NCBI RefSeq assembly: GCF_000716785.1
Contig: NZ_JNYY01000014.1
Span: 372,001-436,000 of the forward strand
Direction: 5' to 3'
Length of the DNA stretch: 64,000 nucleotides
From: Amycolatopsis vancoresmycina
GTDB taxonomy: Bacteria; Actinomycetota; Actinomycetes; Mycobacteriales; Pseudonocardiaceae
Shown one piece after another: positions 7,319-15,288 of the stretch. Each line of letters opens with the position of its first letter. Within the stretch, counting starts at the first letter, position 1. Under the pieces are notes generated by a model. That model was not told where the DNA came from. It saw only the letters and a program-made list of their open reading frames with translations, and ran no database searches. Both the position numbers and the translations under genes were made by a program.

Positions 7319-9304
7319 TTACCCGGCTGCTCCGAACGTGTCCTCGACGACACCCCACCAGAGGAAGTCCCGGGCGCGCGTCGCCGCGACGAGGCGCTGC
7401 CGGTCGCGCAGGTCCGACGCCTCTTCCGCGGCGGCTCCCCGCTCACCCGGTTCGCCGGTGAACTCGACGACCAGGACGGCCTGGAAGTCGAGGCCCTTCG
7501 CCCGGTGCACGGTGCCGGCCTTGAGGTGGTCGTCGGGGGCTCCGGAGTAGTCGTCGAGGGACAGGACGGGAATCCCGGCGGCACGCAGGATCCGGCGGCA
7601 CCGCACGAGGTCCTGGTGCTGGAACACGATCAGCGCGGTCTGCCCGAGCGTGTCCCGCAGCCCGGCGATCCGCCGCGTCAGCTCGGCGGCGAGGTCCCGT
7701 TCGGGCCCGCGCCAGGACGCCGTCGTGCCGCCGGTGTTGCCCGCTTCCGCGTGCCGCAGGGTGATCCCGGCCGCGCCGTCGAGGTCGTCGACCTCGTTGC
7801 GCGCGTCGAACCGCTGGGCGAAGGCCAGGACTTCGGCGCGGTTGCGGTAGTTGACCCGCAGCACCTCGCCGCGGCCCTGGACCGGGATGCCCGCGTCGGA
7901 AAGCCGCCAGCCACCCGGGTAGACCTGCTGCTGGCCGTCGCCGACCAGGAGGAGCTGGTTCGGGCCGGTGCCGCCCAGCTCCTTGATCAGCCGGAGGCCG
8001 TTGAGGGTGATGTCCTGCACCTCGTCGACCACCACCGCGGCGTAGCGCGTTTCGAGCGGTTGCCGCCGCAGCTCGGCCAAGGCGAGGTCGATGACGTCGT
8101 TGTGGTCGTGCAGGCCGCGCTCGGCGAGCATCTCCTGATAAGTCTCGTAGAACTGCCAGACCGCGGCCTTCTGTTCGTGCCCCAGCCGGACTTCGCGTCC
8201 GCGCCGCACCGACGGACGGCGGTACTCCTCGAGCGTGGTGAACCCGCGTCCCTTGATGACCCGGTCGAGTTCGGTCCGCCAGTACTCGTCGTGCCGCTCG
8301 ATCGGTTCGAGCACGGCCCGGTGGCGCATCCAGGCTCGGCCGAAGGCGGTTCGCACGCCACGGGCGTCGACCTCCACGGCCTGCCCGCGCCCGGCGAGGA
8401 ACCGGCGCACCCAGGCGTGGAGGTGGAGGAACTCCGCCCGGTCCCCGAGTTCCGGGGCCAGCCGGCGGAAGGCGGCCTCGTGCACGGGCGGGAGGGTGCG
8501 CACGAAGGTGGTGAACAGCAGCGGCCCACCGGTCCGCCGGGCGACGTGCCGCAGCCGGTGGAGCGCGACGACGGTCTTCCCGGTCCCGGCCGGCCCGCTG
8601 ATCCGCGCCGGCCCGCGGTAGTCGCGGGTGACGACCGCCCGCTGGTGCGGGTGCAGGAAGGTCAGCCACGAGTCGAAGGGCCGCAGCTGCGCGGCGGCGA
8701 CCTCGGCGTCGACGAGGCTCCCGGCGTCCAGGAAGCCGTCGGTGGTTCCGCCGCGTTCCGGGACTCGGACGCGCAACGGGACATAGCCGTCGAAGAACCT
8801 CTCGGCCTGCGCACTGATCTCTTCGATCTGCCGCCGGTTGAGGTGTGGTGCGGCGGGCTTGAGCAGCTTCGCCAGTTCGGGCTCGGCGAGCACCCGGAAC
8901 AGCCCGGCGTCCCGGACGGCGACCGGGGGACCGGGAGTGATCAGCACGAAGTGGACGGCGCTGCCGGCGAGCACACGCCCCCGGCCATCCCGGATGCCGG
9001 CGCACCTTTCTTCGGCGCGCCGCACGAGCTCGTGGCGGCTGGAGCCGTGCGGTGGGGCGCCGGCGACGGTGACGGCGAAGATGCCGTCGGGACCGACGAG
9101 GAAAGCGTCCGCTTGCTCGTCCAGGGGCGTGGCGCGCACGAAGAGGCGCCAGTTCCCGGCGGTCTCGACGAGCAGGGCGGTGAGGATCCGGCGCCGGTCG
9201 CCGTCGAGCTGCGGGATCTTCTCGTTCAGCAGGGCCGAAGCCTGCTGCTGGAGCACCCGCCTGGCGTGCTTGCTCTGCGCCACCGACCCTCCCCGTCGTG
9301 ACAT
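7319..9304 (-). CDS. UvrD/Rep-like superfamily 1 helicase with NERD-like N-terminus
   Basis: A 661-residue protein. Helicase motifs are visible in order: Walker A GPAGTGKT (236-244), Walker B VVVDEVQD (about 424-431), motif III LLLVGDGQQQVY (451-462), motif IV-like NYRNR (484-488), motif V TVHRAKGLDF (about 598-607) and motif VI VAATRAR (639-645). Residues 1-150 (DAFLVGPDGIFAVTVAG) look like a divergent NERD nuclease-type domain, without obvious catalytic residues. It should be a cytoplasmic ATP-dependent DNA translocase; repair or defence is possible. It borders the low-GC accessory segment but its codon use is that of the core genome. Confidence 0.85.
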   Translation of the reverse strand: MSRRGGSVAQSKHARRVLQQQASALLNEKIPQLDGDRRRILTALLVETAGNWRLFVRATPLDEQADAFLVGPDGIFAVTVAGAPPHGSSRHELVRRAEERCAGIRDGRGRVLAGSAVHFVLITPGPPVAVRDAGLFRVLAEPELAKLLKPAAPHLNRRQIEEISAQAERFFDGYVPLRVRVPERGGTTDGFLDAGSLVDAEVAAAQLRPFDSWLTFLHPHQRAVVTRDYRGPARISGPAGTGKTVVALHRLRHVARRTGGPLLFTTFVRTLPPVHEAAFRRLAPELGDRAEFLHLHAWVRRFLAGRGQAVEVDARGVRTAFGRAWMRHRAVLEPIERHDEYWRTELDRVIKGRGFTTLEEYRRPSVRRGREVRLGHEQKAAVWQFYETYQEMLAERGLHDHNDVIDLALAELRRQPLETRYAAVVVDEVQDITLNGLRLIKELGGTGPNQLLLVGDGQQQVYPGGWRLSDAGIPVQGRGEVLRVNYRNRAEVLAFAQRFDARNEVDDLDGAAGITLRHAEAGNTGGTTASWRGPERDLAAELTRRIAGLRDTLGQTALIVFQHQDLVRCRRILRAAGIPVLSLDDYSGAPDDHLKAGTVHRAKGLDFQAVLVVEFTGEPGERGAAAEEASDLRDRQRLVAATRARDFLWWGVVEDTFGAAG

Positions 9305-9844
9305 GCGGTGATCACCCTATCCCGGCGGTCGTTACCAGGGTAAGGCCGATGTCGTCTTCCCCGATCGCTCGCCTGGGTAGATCGTTCGGCGACGCCGTCG
9401 TTTGCGCCGGCCCGGGAACGGAGTCTCGCATCAGTAGCAAAAGGGGAAATTAGTGCGCCGTTGCGAGGCAGGCTGAGTGGCCCACATCTGTCTACCTCGG
9501 TCCGACTGGCCCTCCGCGCTGCCGCCCGGACTGGCCCATTCGATTGGCTGACTACGCCAGACGGTCAGCCTGCCTTCTTGATCCAAATCGCCTGGGTTAC
9601 CGCTACTGAGCCAACTCGGTGACCTTGCTTGACGATCATTTTTCTTGCGCCGAATCTCGGATATGGAGATCGTGAACCCTTGGGGAAGGTGTGATGACTA
9701 TGGTCAAGTGTACGAGCAGTCGATTGGTGCTCGAGCCGTGGCCTGTTGGTTGGTATGCGTAGGATTCGCAGTTCGGCGACCGTCCTTCACGGTCGGATGT
9801 TGCGGTTGTCGTGGTTCCATGCACATAGGAAGAGTGAGACTGTC
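9305..9844. other. 540-base gene-free, lower-GC stretch
   Basis: No convincing gene on either strand; the short open frames lack ribosome binding sites and family resemblance. GC falls clearly from about 9420 onward, marking the left side of the segment that carries the methyltransferase. A 7-bp hairpin is present (9546-9552 with 9564-9570). The promoter of the methyltransferase gene should lie here, but I cannot define it. Confidence 0.5.
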
Positions 9845-11380
9845 ATGTCCGATCAGATCGACACCGGCGTCCTCTATCGGGAGGACAACATCAATGCGCT
9901 TTCGAACATGCCATCCAATAGTGTTGATCTAGTTTACCTCGACCCCCCGTTCTTTTCCAACAGGTCTTATGAGGTTATCTGGGGAGACGAGGCCGAAGTG
10001 CGGTCGTTCGAAGATCGCTGGGAGGGGGGTATTCAGGTGTATATCGACTGGATGCGAAATCGGGTCCGGCATCTGTATCGGATTCTCAAGTCGACCGGTT
10101 CGTTGTACTTGCACTGTGATCCCCATGCGAGCCACTACCTGAAGGTTATGCTCGATGAGATATTCACGGTGACCAGCTTCCGGAACGAAGTGATCTGGAA
10201 GCGAACCGGCTCACATAATTCCGCGCGCCGATGGGGTCCTCAGCACGACGCCATCCTGTTCTACTCGAAGTCGGACGCGTTCACGTGGAACAAAGTCTAC
10301 CAAGCCTATGACCTCAGCTATGTCGAGGAGAAGTTCAAGTACGAGGATGCTCGGGGTCGTTACCAAGACGTGGCGCTTACCGGCCCTGGTCGTCGCGCGG
10401 GGGATTCCGGCCTGCCGTGGCGTGGCGTGGACCCGAACTGTAGCGGTAGACATTGGGCAATACCGTCGCTCATGTATGAGTATTTTGAGAAGATAACCGG
10501 TCGTTCGCTGAGTTCGTTACCGATTTCCGAACGCTTGGATGAAGCGGACCGGGTGGGTTTGATCCATTGGCCTGCCAAAAGGGGTGGACAGCCGAGGTTC
10601 AAGCAGTATCTCCATATCTCTCCGGGGGTTCCGGTGCAGGACGTTGTCGTGGATGTGCACCCGATAAATTCGAGGGCGGCCGAACGGCTCGGCTACCCGA
10701 CGCAGAAACCGGAAGCGCTCTTGAAGCGGATTATCGAGTCAAGCAGTAATGTAGGAGATATTGTAGTCGACCCGTTCTGTGGATGTGGTACCGCTGTTTC
10801 TGCTGCGCAGCAGCTGGGGCGAAGGTGGATTGGGATCGACATCAGCCCTACTGCGATGGAAATCATTCGACAGCGGATGCGCCGGGTGACCAGCTCGCCG
10901 ATCCAGGTGCTGGGAATGCCTGACTCCGAGGAGTCTCTTCGTCGGCTCAAGCCTTTCGAGTTTCAAAATTGGGTGATACAAAAGTTCGTCGGCACCCACT
11001 CGCCTCGACTGTCCGGCGACATGGGAATCGACGGTTACAGCTTCATGGTCAACCATCCAATCCAAGTCAAACGGTCGGATCGAGTCGGCCGTAATGTCAT
11101 CGACAACTTCGAGACCGCCATGCGTCGCGGGAAGCACGAGGTGGGCTACGTCGTGGCTTTCAGCTTCACGCGTAACGCGCGGGAAGAAGCTGCGCGAGCG
11201 CGCTGGGCAGATGGCCTCGAAGTCCGGTTGATCACTGTCAAGAACCTTCTGGAGCCGAGACTCGACGAGAAGATTCCGGAGTTGGCGTCAGTCAGTGAGC
11301 TTCCGCTGCCGCCGTCCAGGTCTGCCGCCGCCCGGCCCACGCCGGAAGACCTCATCGCCAGCGACAAAGCCGCCGGTTGA
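9845..11380 (+). CDS. Beta-class DNA methyltransferase fused to Mrr-like nuclease domain
   Basis: A 511-residue protein; the ATG is preceded by AGGAAGAG. Motif IV LVYLDPPF (residues 29-36) comes before the SAM-binding motif I VDPFCGCGTA (about 308-317), the order of beta-class N6-adenine/N4-cytosine methyltransferases. After residue 365 comes a second domain: FEFQNWV, SGDMGIDGYSF (about 391-401) and PIQVKRSD (about 405-412). The Glu, Asp and QxK spacing is that of Mrr-type PD-(D/E)xK nucleases. The single chain could both methylate and cut DNA. No specificity subunit or separate restriction gene is adjacent. AT-richer codons than its neighbours indicate recent transfer. Confidence 0.85.
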   Translation: MSDQIDTGVLYREDNINALSNMPSNSVDLVYLDPPFFSNRSYEVIWGDEAEVRSFEDRWEGGIQVYIDWMRNRVRHLYRILKSTGSLYLHCDPHASHYLKVMLDEIFTVTSFRNEVIWKRTGSHNSARRWGPQHDAILFYSKSDAFTWNKVYQAYDLSYVEEKFKYEDARGRYQDVALTGPGRRAGDSGLPWRGVDPNCSGRHWAIPSLMYEYFEKITGRSLSSLPISERLDEADRVGLIHWPAKRGGQPRFKQYLHISPGVPVQDVVVDVHPINSRAAERLGYPTQKPEALLKRIIESSSNVGDIVVDPFCGCGTAVSAAQQLGRRWIGIDISPTAMEIIRQRMRRVTSSPIQVLGMPDSEESLRRLKPFEFQNWVIQKFVGTHSPRLSGDMGIDGYSFMVNHPIQVKRSDRVGRNVIDNFETAMRRGKHEVGYVVAFSFTRNAREEAARARWADGLEVRLITVKNLLEPRLDEKIPELASVSELPLPPSRSAAARPTPEDLIASDKAAG

Positions 11381-11563
11381 CTCCAGTTCGCCGGTCGTGC
11401 TCGCGCCACTCCGTCGCGCCTGGTCCGGCAAACTCGACCGGGTTCTTCGGCTGCTGGGTGGTAGGTGCGCGGTCGTTTCGGACGTGACGGACAACGACGG
11501 CGGTGTCGGCTCTTCACTGCGCCGCATTCGGCTGGTTGGCCTGCTCTGGCGCCGAACGCCGGG

Positions 11564-11806
11564 TTACAACGGCTTGGCCAGCCCGCGCCGACCGTCGTCG
11601 GTGAGTACGAAGTAGCGGTGGATCTTGTCGGGCTCATCCCACTCGTCCTTGAGCCAGCCGCGCTGCTTCAGCTTGTCCAGCATCGGGTAGAGGCGGTTGC
11701 TGTGCACCTGCGCAGCGTGGCGTAAATCTTCGGGGTAGAAGCGGGCTTTCTCAGCTCCCGCGAGGAGCACCGCCGCCAGCCTGCGCATTTCCCGGGTGGA
11801 CCGCAT
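11564..11806 (-). CDS. Small PadR-like winged-helix regulator
   Basis: An 80-residue protein with RMxNRLYPMLDKLKQRGWL-type helix-turn-helix (HSNRLYPMLDKLKQRGWL) and the wing YFVLTDDGRRGLAK, both typical of PadR regulators. It lacks the C-terminal dimerisation helices of full-length PadR proteins, so it belongs to the short PadR-s1 type or is truncated. The region upstream on the same strand holds a possible 67-residue partner ending 9 bases before it. Target unknown. Confidence 0.75.
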   Translation of the reverse strand: MRSTREMRRLAAVLLAGAEKARFYPEDLRHAAQVHSNRLYPMLDKLKQRGWLKDEWDEPDKIHRYFVLTDDGRRGLAKPL

Positions 11807-11815
11807 GGGTCAATC

Positions 11816-12019
11816 CTAACTCTCGTCGTCCTGCGACGGTGGCCATTGCCTCGGCGGCCAGCGGAACAGGGTCGATCGGTAGGGGCCGCCCGGATGGGTC
11901 GGGCCGCTCGGCTGCTGCGGGGGCCAGCTTCCCGCCGAGCCGAGGGTCACATTGCCTTGCTGGCCTCCGGTGAGGCAGCTTCGCCGGTCGCGTCGACGTC
12001 GGTTCGACCTGTGTGGCAT
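11816..12019 (-). CDS. Small hypothetical protein upstream of PadR gene
   Basis: A possible 67-residue protein, proline- and arginine-rich (SCLTGGQQGNVTLGSAGSW in the middle, acidic end SQDDES). Support: AAGGA nine bases before the ATG, about 75% G/C at third positions, and a position directly upstream of the PadR gene on the same strand. A different frame over the same bases is also open and proline-rich. No family recognised; treat as tentative. Confidence 0.4.
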   Translation of the reverse strand: MPHRSNRRRRDRRSCLTGGQQGNVTLGSAGSWPPQQPSGPTHPGGPYRSTLFRWPPRQWPPSQDDES

Positions 12020-12328
12020 GAGACGTGTCCTTGCGCTCAGGGGGCGGCGGGTTGATGGGGCCCCGTTGTGGGGCGGGGTTGCCGCGCGTGGGAGAGCTGG
12101 GCCTGTCCCTGCCGGGGCCTGGGCGGGTCGGTCCGGGGCCTGCAGGATTGCGCGGCGTAGGCATCGGCCGTCCTTCGATAGAGGCGTGGACAGGTCGGAG
12201 ATCAGGGAGCGCGGCTCTTCCGCTTCGCCTCGACTCCGCTGCGCACGGCAGGGTGTGGGCGGCTGGAACCCGGCCGACGCGTCCGCCCAACGTGTGGAGG
12301 ACTGGCAGAACGCGCCGGCCGGGAGCTT
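12020..12328. other. Gene-free stretch of about 310 bases
   Basis: Several open frames exist on both strands but all are low-complexity Pro/Arg/Gly translations without matching family features. One minus-strand frame from 12166 has AAGGA before its ATG yet overlaps the two genes downstream, so it was not accepted. Nothing else seen. Confidence 0.5.
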
Positions 12329-12658
12329 CTACTCACCTCGCGCAAGTCGCGTCTGCAGCTCGGGCCGCAGCTCACGTGCGATCCACCGGTCAAGCTCAGC
12401 CCGACTCACCGACGCCCTGATCTCCTCGGCGTCCGGCACCTTCTCGGCGTTGAACACGATCGTCAGGTCCTTGCGAGGAATCGTGATCGTCTCCTCGACC
12501 ACGTTGAGGTCTAGGCAGGCTTCGCGTACTGCGGCCTTCCAGGTCGGAAGATCGCATTCGTCGCCGAGGCGCTCGTGGGTGAAGACGAGCCAGTGGCCGA
12601 GTGCAAGTTTCTGCGCCAGCTCGGCCGGGTCGCGGATGTAGTACGGCTCAGCGGGCAC
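12329..12658 (-). CDS. Hypothetical protein, second gene of a two-gene unit
   Basis: A 109-residue protein from a GTG with GGAGGT seven bases upstream. It begins PAEPYYIRDPAELAQKLALG and continues with HWLVFTHERLGDECDLPTWK. A long upstream extension in the same frame is low-complexity and was excluded. The start overlaps the end of the gene at 12648 by 11 bases, which suggests translational coupling. Family not recognised; composition suggests a soluble protein. Such pairs occur near XRE-TPR regulators in actinomycetes, as here. Confidence 0.65.
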   Translation of the reverse strand: MPAEPYYIRDPAELAQKLALGHWLVFTHERLGDECDLPTWKAAVREACLDLNVVEETITIPRKDLTIVFNAEKVPDAEEIRASVSRAELDRWIARELRPELQTRLARGE

Positions 12659-12923
12659 CGGGCACCTCCGTGGGCCTGGTCTTGTTGAGGCAGGCGAGGC
12701 ATGGCGGGTGCGTGCGATGCCCGACCGATTGTCGGGTGATGCTTGGCCGGTCGTGGCCCAGCGGTCCCGGGCGCCGCTGCTCGCACGCCGGGAACACCAG
12801 CGGCGGCCAGTCCAGGGCGAGTTGCGCGTGCAGATAAAGGTGCGCGAGGCCGTCAATAAACCCGTGCCATTCCCACCAGTCGCCCTGCGCGGTGGCGCGC
12901 GGTACGTCGTCGAGCACCGTCAT
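12648..12923 (-). CDS. Hypothetical protein, first gene of a two-gene unit
   Basis: A 91-residue protein starting MTVLDDVPRATAQGDWWEWH and containing a hydrophobic, histidine-bearing segment GLAHLYLHAQLALDWPPLVF. Near the C-terminus is HPPCLACL, a CxxC that could bind metal. It overlaps the next gene by 11 bases. It is divergent from the frameshifted XRE-TPR gene, sharing the intergenic region 12924-13129. No function is known to me. Confidence 0.65.
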   Translation of the reverse strand: MTVLDDVPRATAQGDWWEWHGFIDGLAHLYLHAQLALDWPPLVFPACEQRRPGPLGHDRPSITRQSVGHRTHPPCLACLNKTRPTEVPGAR

Positions 12924-13002
12924 GTCGCGTACCGATTGATCCTCGGCTGCTGCCGTCGCACCTCGTCCACGGGAGGCGTCTCACCATCGCACGCTGTCAC
13001 AC

Positions 13003-13022
13003 TATCGAGGCTATGAGCGATA
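13003..13022. promoter_or_regulatory. Candidate operator between divergent genes
   Basis: TATCG-N10-CGATA inverted repeat in the 206-base region between the divergent genes at 12923 and 13130, next to a GATAAT sequence (13019-13024) that could be a -10 element. Symmetry and location suggest a binding site for the XRE-type regulator encoded downstream. Short arms make this weak. Confidence 0.35.
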
Positions 13023-13129
13023 ATGCCTGGTAGGAGGAGCCCGGAGAGGTGGCCATTCGCAGGGGGTGGCCAGAAGCGGGGGCCAGAGCGATGATGGCCA
13101 CCTGCAGGGTGCGAGCCGAGGGAGTACGA

Positions 13130-14358
13130 GTGGAGCAGCAAGGGGTCGGCGCACTGCTCCAGAACCAGCGCGTGACCGCCGGCCGTTCTCAAGCTGAGCA
13201 GGCCGAGGTGCTTCCGAGATCTCGGGCCGGGTCGTCACCCGGAACGAAGTATCGCGATGGGAGCGTGAGCGGCGATTGCCGACGCCCTTCTGGCAGGAGC
13301 ACATTGCCGCGAGCTTCGGGATCGATGTGCAGGGAATTCGGCGAGCGGTCATGGCGACTCGTGCGGAACAGCGGAAGACAAAGACGGGAGAGGTAGTGCA
13401 GCGGCGTGAATTCATCGGAGCAATGGCCGCTCTGGCGATCCCGCTGGCTCGCACCGAACAGCCGACAGCGCGCCGGATCGGACAATCCGACGTCGACGAG
13501 CTGCGCCGCCGAACAGCCCGACTCCGCCGCCTCGACAACGTCATCGGGGGCGCCGAAACCTTCCCGGTGTACTCCGCCGAGGTCGATTTCACGCAGCGGC
13601 TGCTCCGCGAATCAACCCACGCAACTGAGATCGGTCAGCAGTTGCGAGCGCTGCTCGCCGAGCAGCAGCAACAGGCTGGTTGGGCAGCGTTCGACCACGG
13701 TCAGCACGCACTCGCCCAGCGGTTCTACAGCGACAGCCGGAGAGCCGCCGAGGACGCTGGCGTGCTCGACCTTGCTGGAAACGCCCTGGCCTACGCCGCC
13801 TACCAACAGACCACGACAGCTCAGAGCGGAACTGCCCTGGCCGCCGACTCCTGCGAGATCGCGCGGCCGATGGCCACGCCGAAGGTCAACGCACTGCTGC
13901 TCGAACGGAAGGCGTGGGCTCATGCGACGGCTCGCGAGCCACAGGAGGCTGACCGGGCGCTGAACCTGGCGCGTGAAGCCCTGCAGGTCCGTGACGACCG
14001 TCCGGAGCCGGACTGGGTGTTCTGGGTGAACGACGCCGAGATCGACATCATGGCCGGGCGGTGCTGGACCGAGCTGCGCCGCCCGCTGCGGGCCGTGCCG
14101 GTGCTGGAGCGAGTGCTGTCCGGCTTCGACGACACGCACGCGCGCGACAAGGCGCTGTACCTGACATGGCTCGCTACGTCCTACCTGCACGCCCACGAGA
14201 TCGAGCAGGCCGCCGTGACCCTCGCGCGCGCCGCCGACCTGGCCGCCGGAGTCAGCTCGGTGCGTCCGGCGGCCAGGATCGAGACCGTCGCCCGCCAGCT
14301 GACGCGGTACCGGTCGACGGCGGCGGTCGGCGACTTGCTCGCGCGGCTGGAGGTCTAG
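13130..14358 (+). pseudogene. XRE-family TPR regulator split by a one-base frameshift
   Basis: From the GTG at 13130 the first frame reads VEQQGVGALLQNQRVTAGRS and QAEQAEVL, the first helices of an XRE helix-turn-helix. The next frame then continues with SEISGRVVTRNEVSRWERE and LPTPFWQEHIAASFGID, the rest of the same domain. Joining them needs one extra base near 13211-13214. The remainder (ending LLARLEV) is a helical TPR-type sensor region of about 330 residues preceded by RREFIGAMAALAIPLA. A stop at 13195 blocks the second frame upstream, so only a TTG at 13276 could start it. Either a recent inactivation or a sequencing error. The repaired protein would be about 409 residues. Confidence 0.8.
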
Positions 14359-14678
14359 CAGGGCCGGGTGGACTCCTCGGCCCATGCCAGGTAGTCAGCC
14401 GAGCCGCGCACCAGCTCGACGGCCGTGACCTCCGGCTTGTCCCATGGGTGGTTCGCGATGATGTGCGCTTCCAGCTCGGCGTAGCGGGCGTCCGTGGTCT
14501 TGAACGTCACGTTGAACTCTTCGCCCTTGCCGCTTTCGCCGAGGTGCCAGAAGAACGACGTGACCGGGCCGATGACCTGTGCGGTCCCGGCGAGCCGGGC
14601 AGCGACGGCCGAACCCGCCAGCTTCTCGCCGGATTCACGGTCTGGGGTTGCTGTCGTCACGACAAGATGAACGGTCAT
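14355..14678 (-). CDS. cutA: CutA-like divalent cation tolerance protein
   Basis: A 107-residue protein; members are small trimeric ferredoxin-like proteins linked to copper tolerance. Diagnostic stretches are VVTTATPDRESGEKLA near the start, FFWHLGESGKGEEFNVTFKT in the middle, and HPWDKPEVTAVE near residue 80, where CutA proteins have HPYExPEI. The C-terminus YLAWAEEST also fits. It is convergent with, and overlaps by four bases, the XRE-TPR gene. Confidence 0.9.
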   Translation of the reverse strand: MTVHLVVTTATPDRESGEKLAGSAVAARLAGTAQVIGPVTSFFWHLGESGKGEEFNVTFKTTDARYAELEAHIIANHPWDKPEVTAVELVRGSADYLAWAEESTRPC

Positions 14679-14710
14679 GACGCGAGCCTAGGGGCCACTC
14701 TGAGACGTGG

Positions 14711-14951
14711 TCAGCTGGCGATGCCGTGGTCGGCGGCCGGCACCTGGAGCACGAACGTCAGCACGACACCGACGATGGCCAGCGTAAGGCGGACGAAGAC
14801 CAACGTCCACAACAGGATCCGCCGGATCGAGTACGTCCGCCAGCTGCTCCAACGCGGCCTGAAGCATCGGGTCCTCGTCGCTCAGCACCCGGCTCTGGGC
14901 GGCGGCCTCGCTGGCGGACAGCCGGGTCGGCACGCGGCTCGTGTCGGACAT
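14711..14951 (-). pseudogene. Small membrane protein, frameshifted
   Basis: The ATG frame from 14951 gives MSDTSRVPTRLSASEAAAQS and continues to MLQAALEQLAD, clearly coding in composition. Beyond about 14834 this frame becomes Arg/Pro-rich, while the +1 frame reads YSIRRILLWTLVFVRLTLAI followed by VGVVLTFVLQVP and a stop at 14711. Removing one base there gives an intact protein of about 79 residues: a soluble N-terminus and one transmembrane helix. In the unshifted frame translation would run to 14688. Function unknown; this is the second indel within 1.7 kb. Confidence 0.6.
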
Positions 14952-14997
14952 CGTGATGGCTCCTTGCTCAAGGGCTGCGAGACCAGGTCGCTTGCCC

Positions 14998-15020
14998 AGG
15001 CACCGTTGTTACGGGTGCCT
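14998..15020 (-). terminator. Hairpin at the end of the small-gene unit
   Basis: AGGCACC (14998-15004) pairs with GGTGCCT (15014-15020), with further pairing inside. It overlaps the stop codon of the 43-residue gene and probably ends the minus-strand transcript that starts upstream of it. Confidence 0.45.
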
Positions 15021-15140
15021 CCGCAGGCCAGCAGCCGGTGTGCGCTGGCGAACCATCGCCTCGCGCCGGGTGGCCTGGTGGCGCTCCAGGCGAATGCTGG
15101 AGCGCCACCGGCTGGTGTCGTTAGCCTTGGTGATGTTCAT
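15009..15140 (-). CDS. Small basic protein of 43 residues
   Basis: Begins MNITKANDTSRWRSSIRLER and ends LRRHP; strongly basic, with HQATRREAMVRQR. Its start overlaps the stop of the 39-residue membrane protein as ATGA, so the two are translationally coupled. Small basic/membrane gene pairs like this are common in actinomycete integrative elements, but no element genes such as an integrase are present. Function unknown. Confidence 0.5.
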   Translation of the reverse strand: MNITKANDTSRWRSSIRLERHQATRREAMVRQRTPAAGLRRHP

Positions 15141-15256
15141 CGCCGCGCCTCCGCCCAGTCGGCGAGCGCGACGCCGAGACGGAAGGCACCCCAGCAGAGG
15201 AATGCCCCGGCGAGGGCGCCGCCGATAGCGGCGAGGACGGGGAGCAGGACGACCAT
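15137..15256 (-). CDS. 39-residue single-helix membrane protein
   Basis: Starts MVVLLPVLAAIGGALAGAFL and ends LADWAEARR: one transmembrane helix followed by a short charged tail. Third codon positions are mostly G/C. Four-base ATGA overlap with the downstream 43-residue gene supports both. Family not recognised. Confidence 0.55.
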   Translation of the reverse strand: MVVLLPVLAAIGGALAGAFLCWGAFRLGVALADWAEARR

Positions 15257-15288
15257 GGAGGGCGGCCCCGTCCGGGTACGTCGTCAGC

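Noticed and set aside
9546..9570. Hairpin considered as attachment site or tRNA remnant
   Set aside because: Only seven pairs, no tRNA-like loops, no second copy or integrase in the window.
11751..12290. Proline-rich minus-strand frame, with AAGGA before an ATG at 12166
   Set aside because: It overlaps the PadR start and the 67-residue candidate in another frame, and the translation is low-complexity.
9305..15288. Complete integrative conjugative element or prophage
   Set aside because: No integrase, replication, transfer ATPase or phage structural gene was found; only small genes of unknown role.
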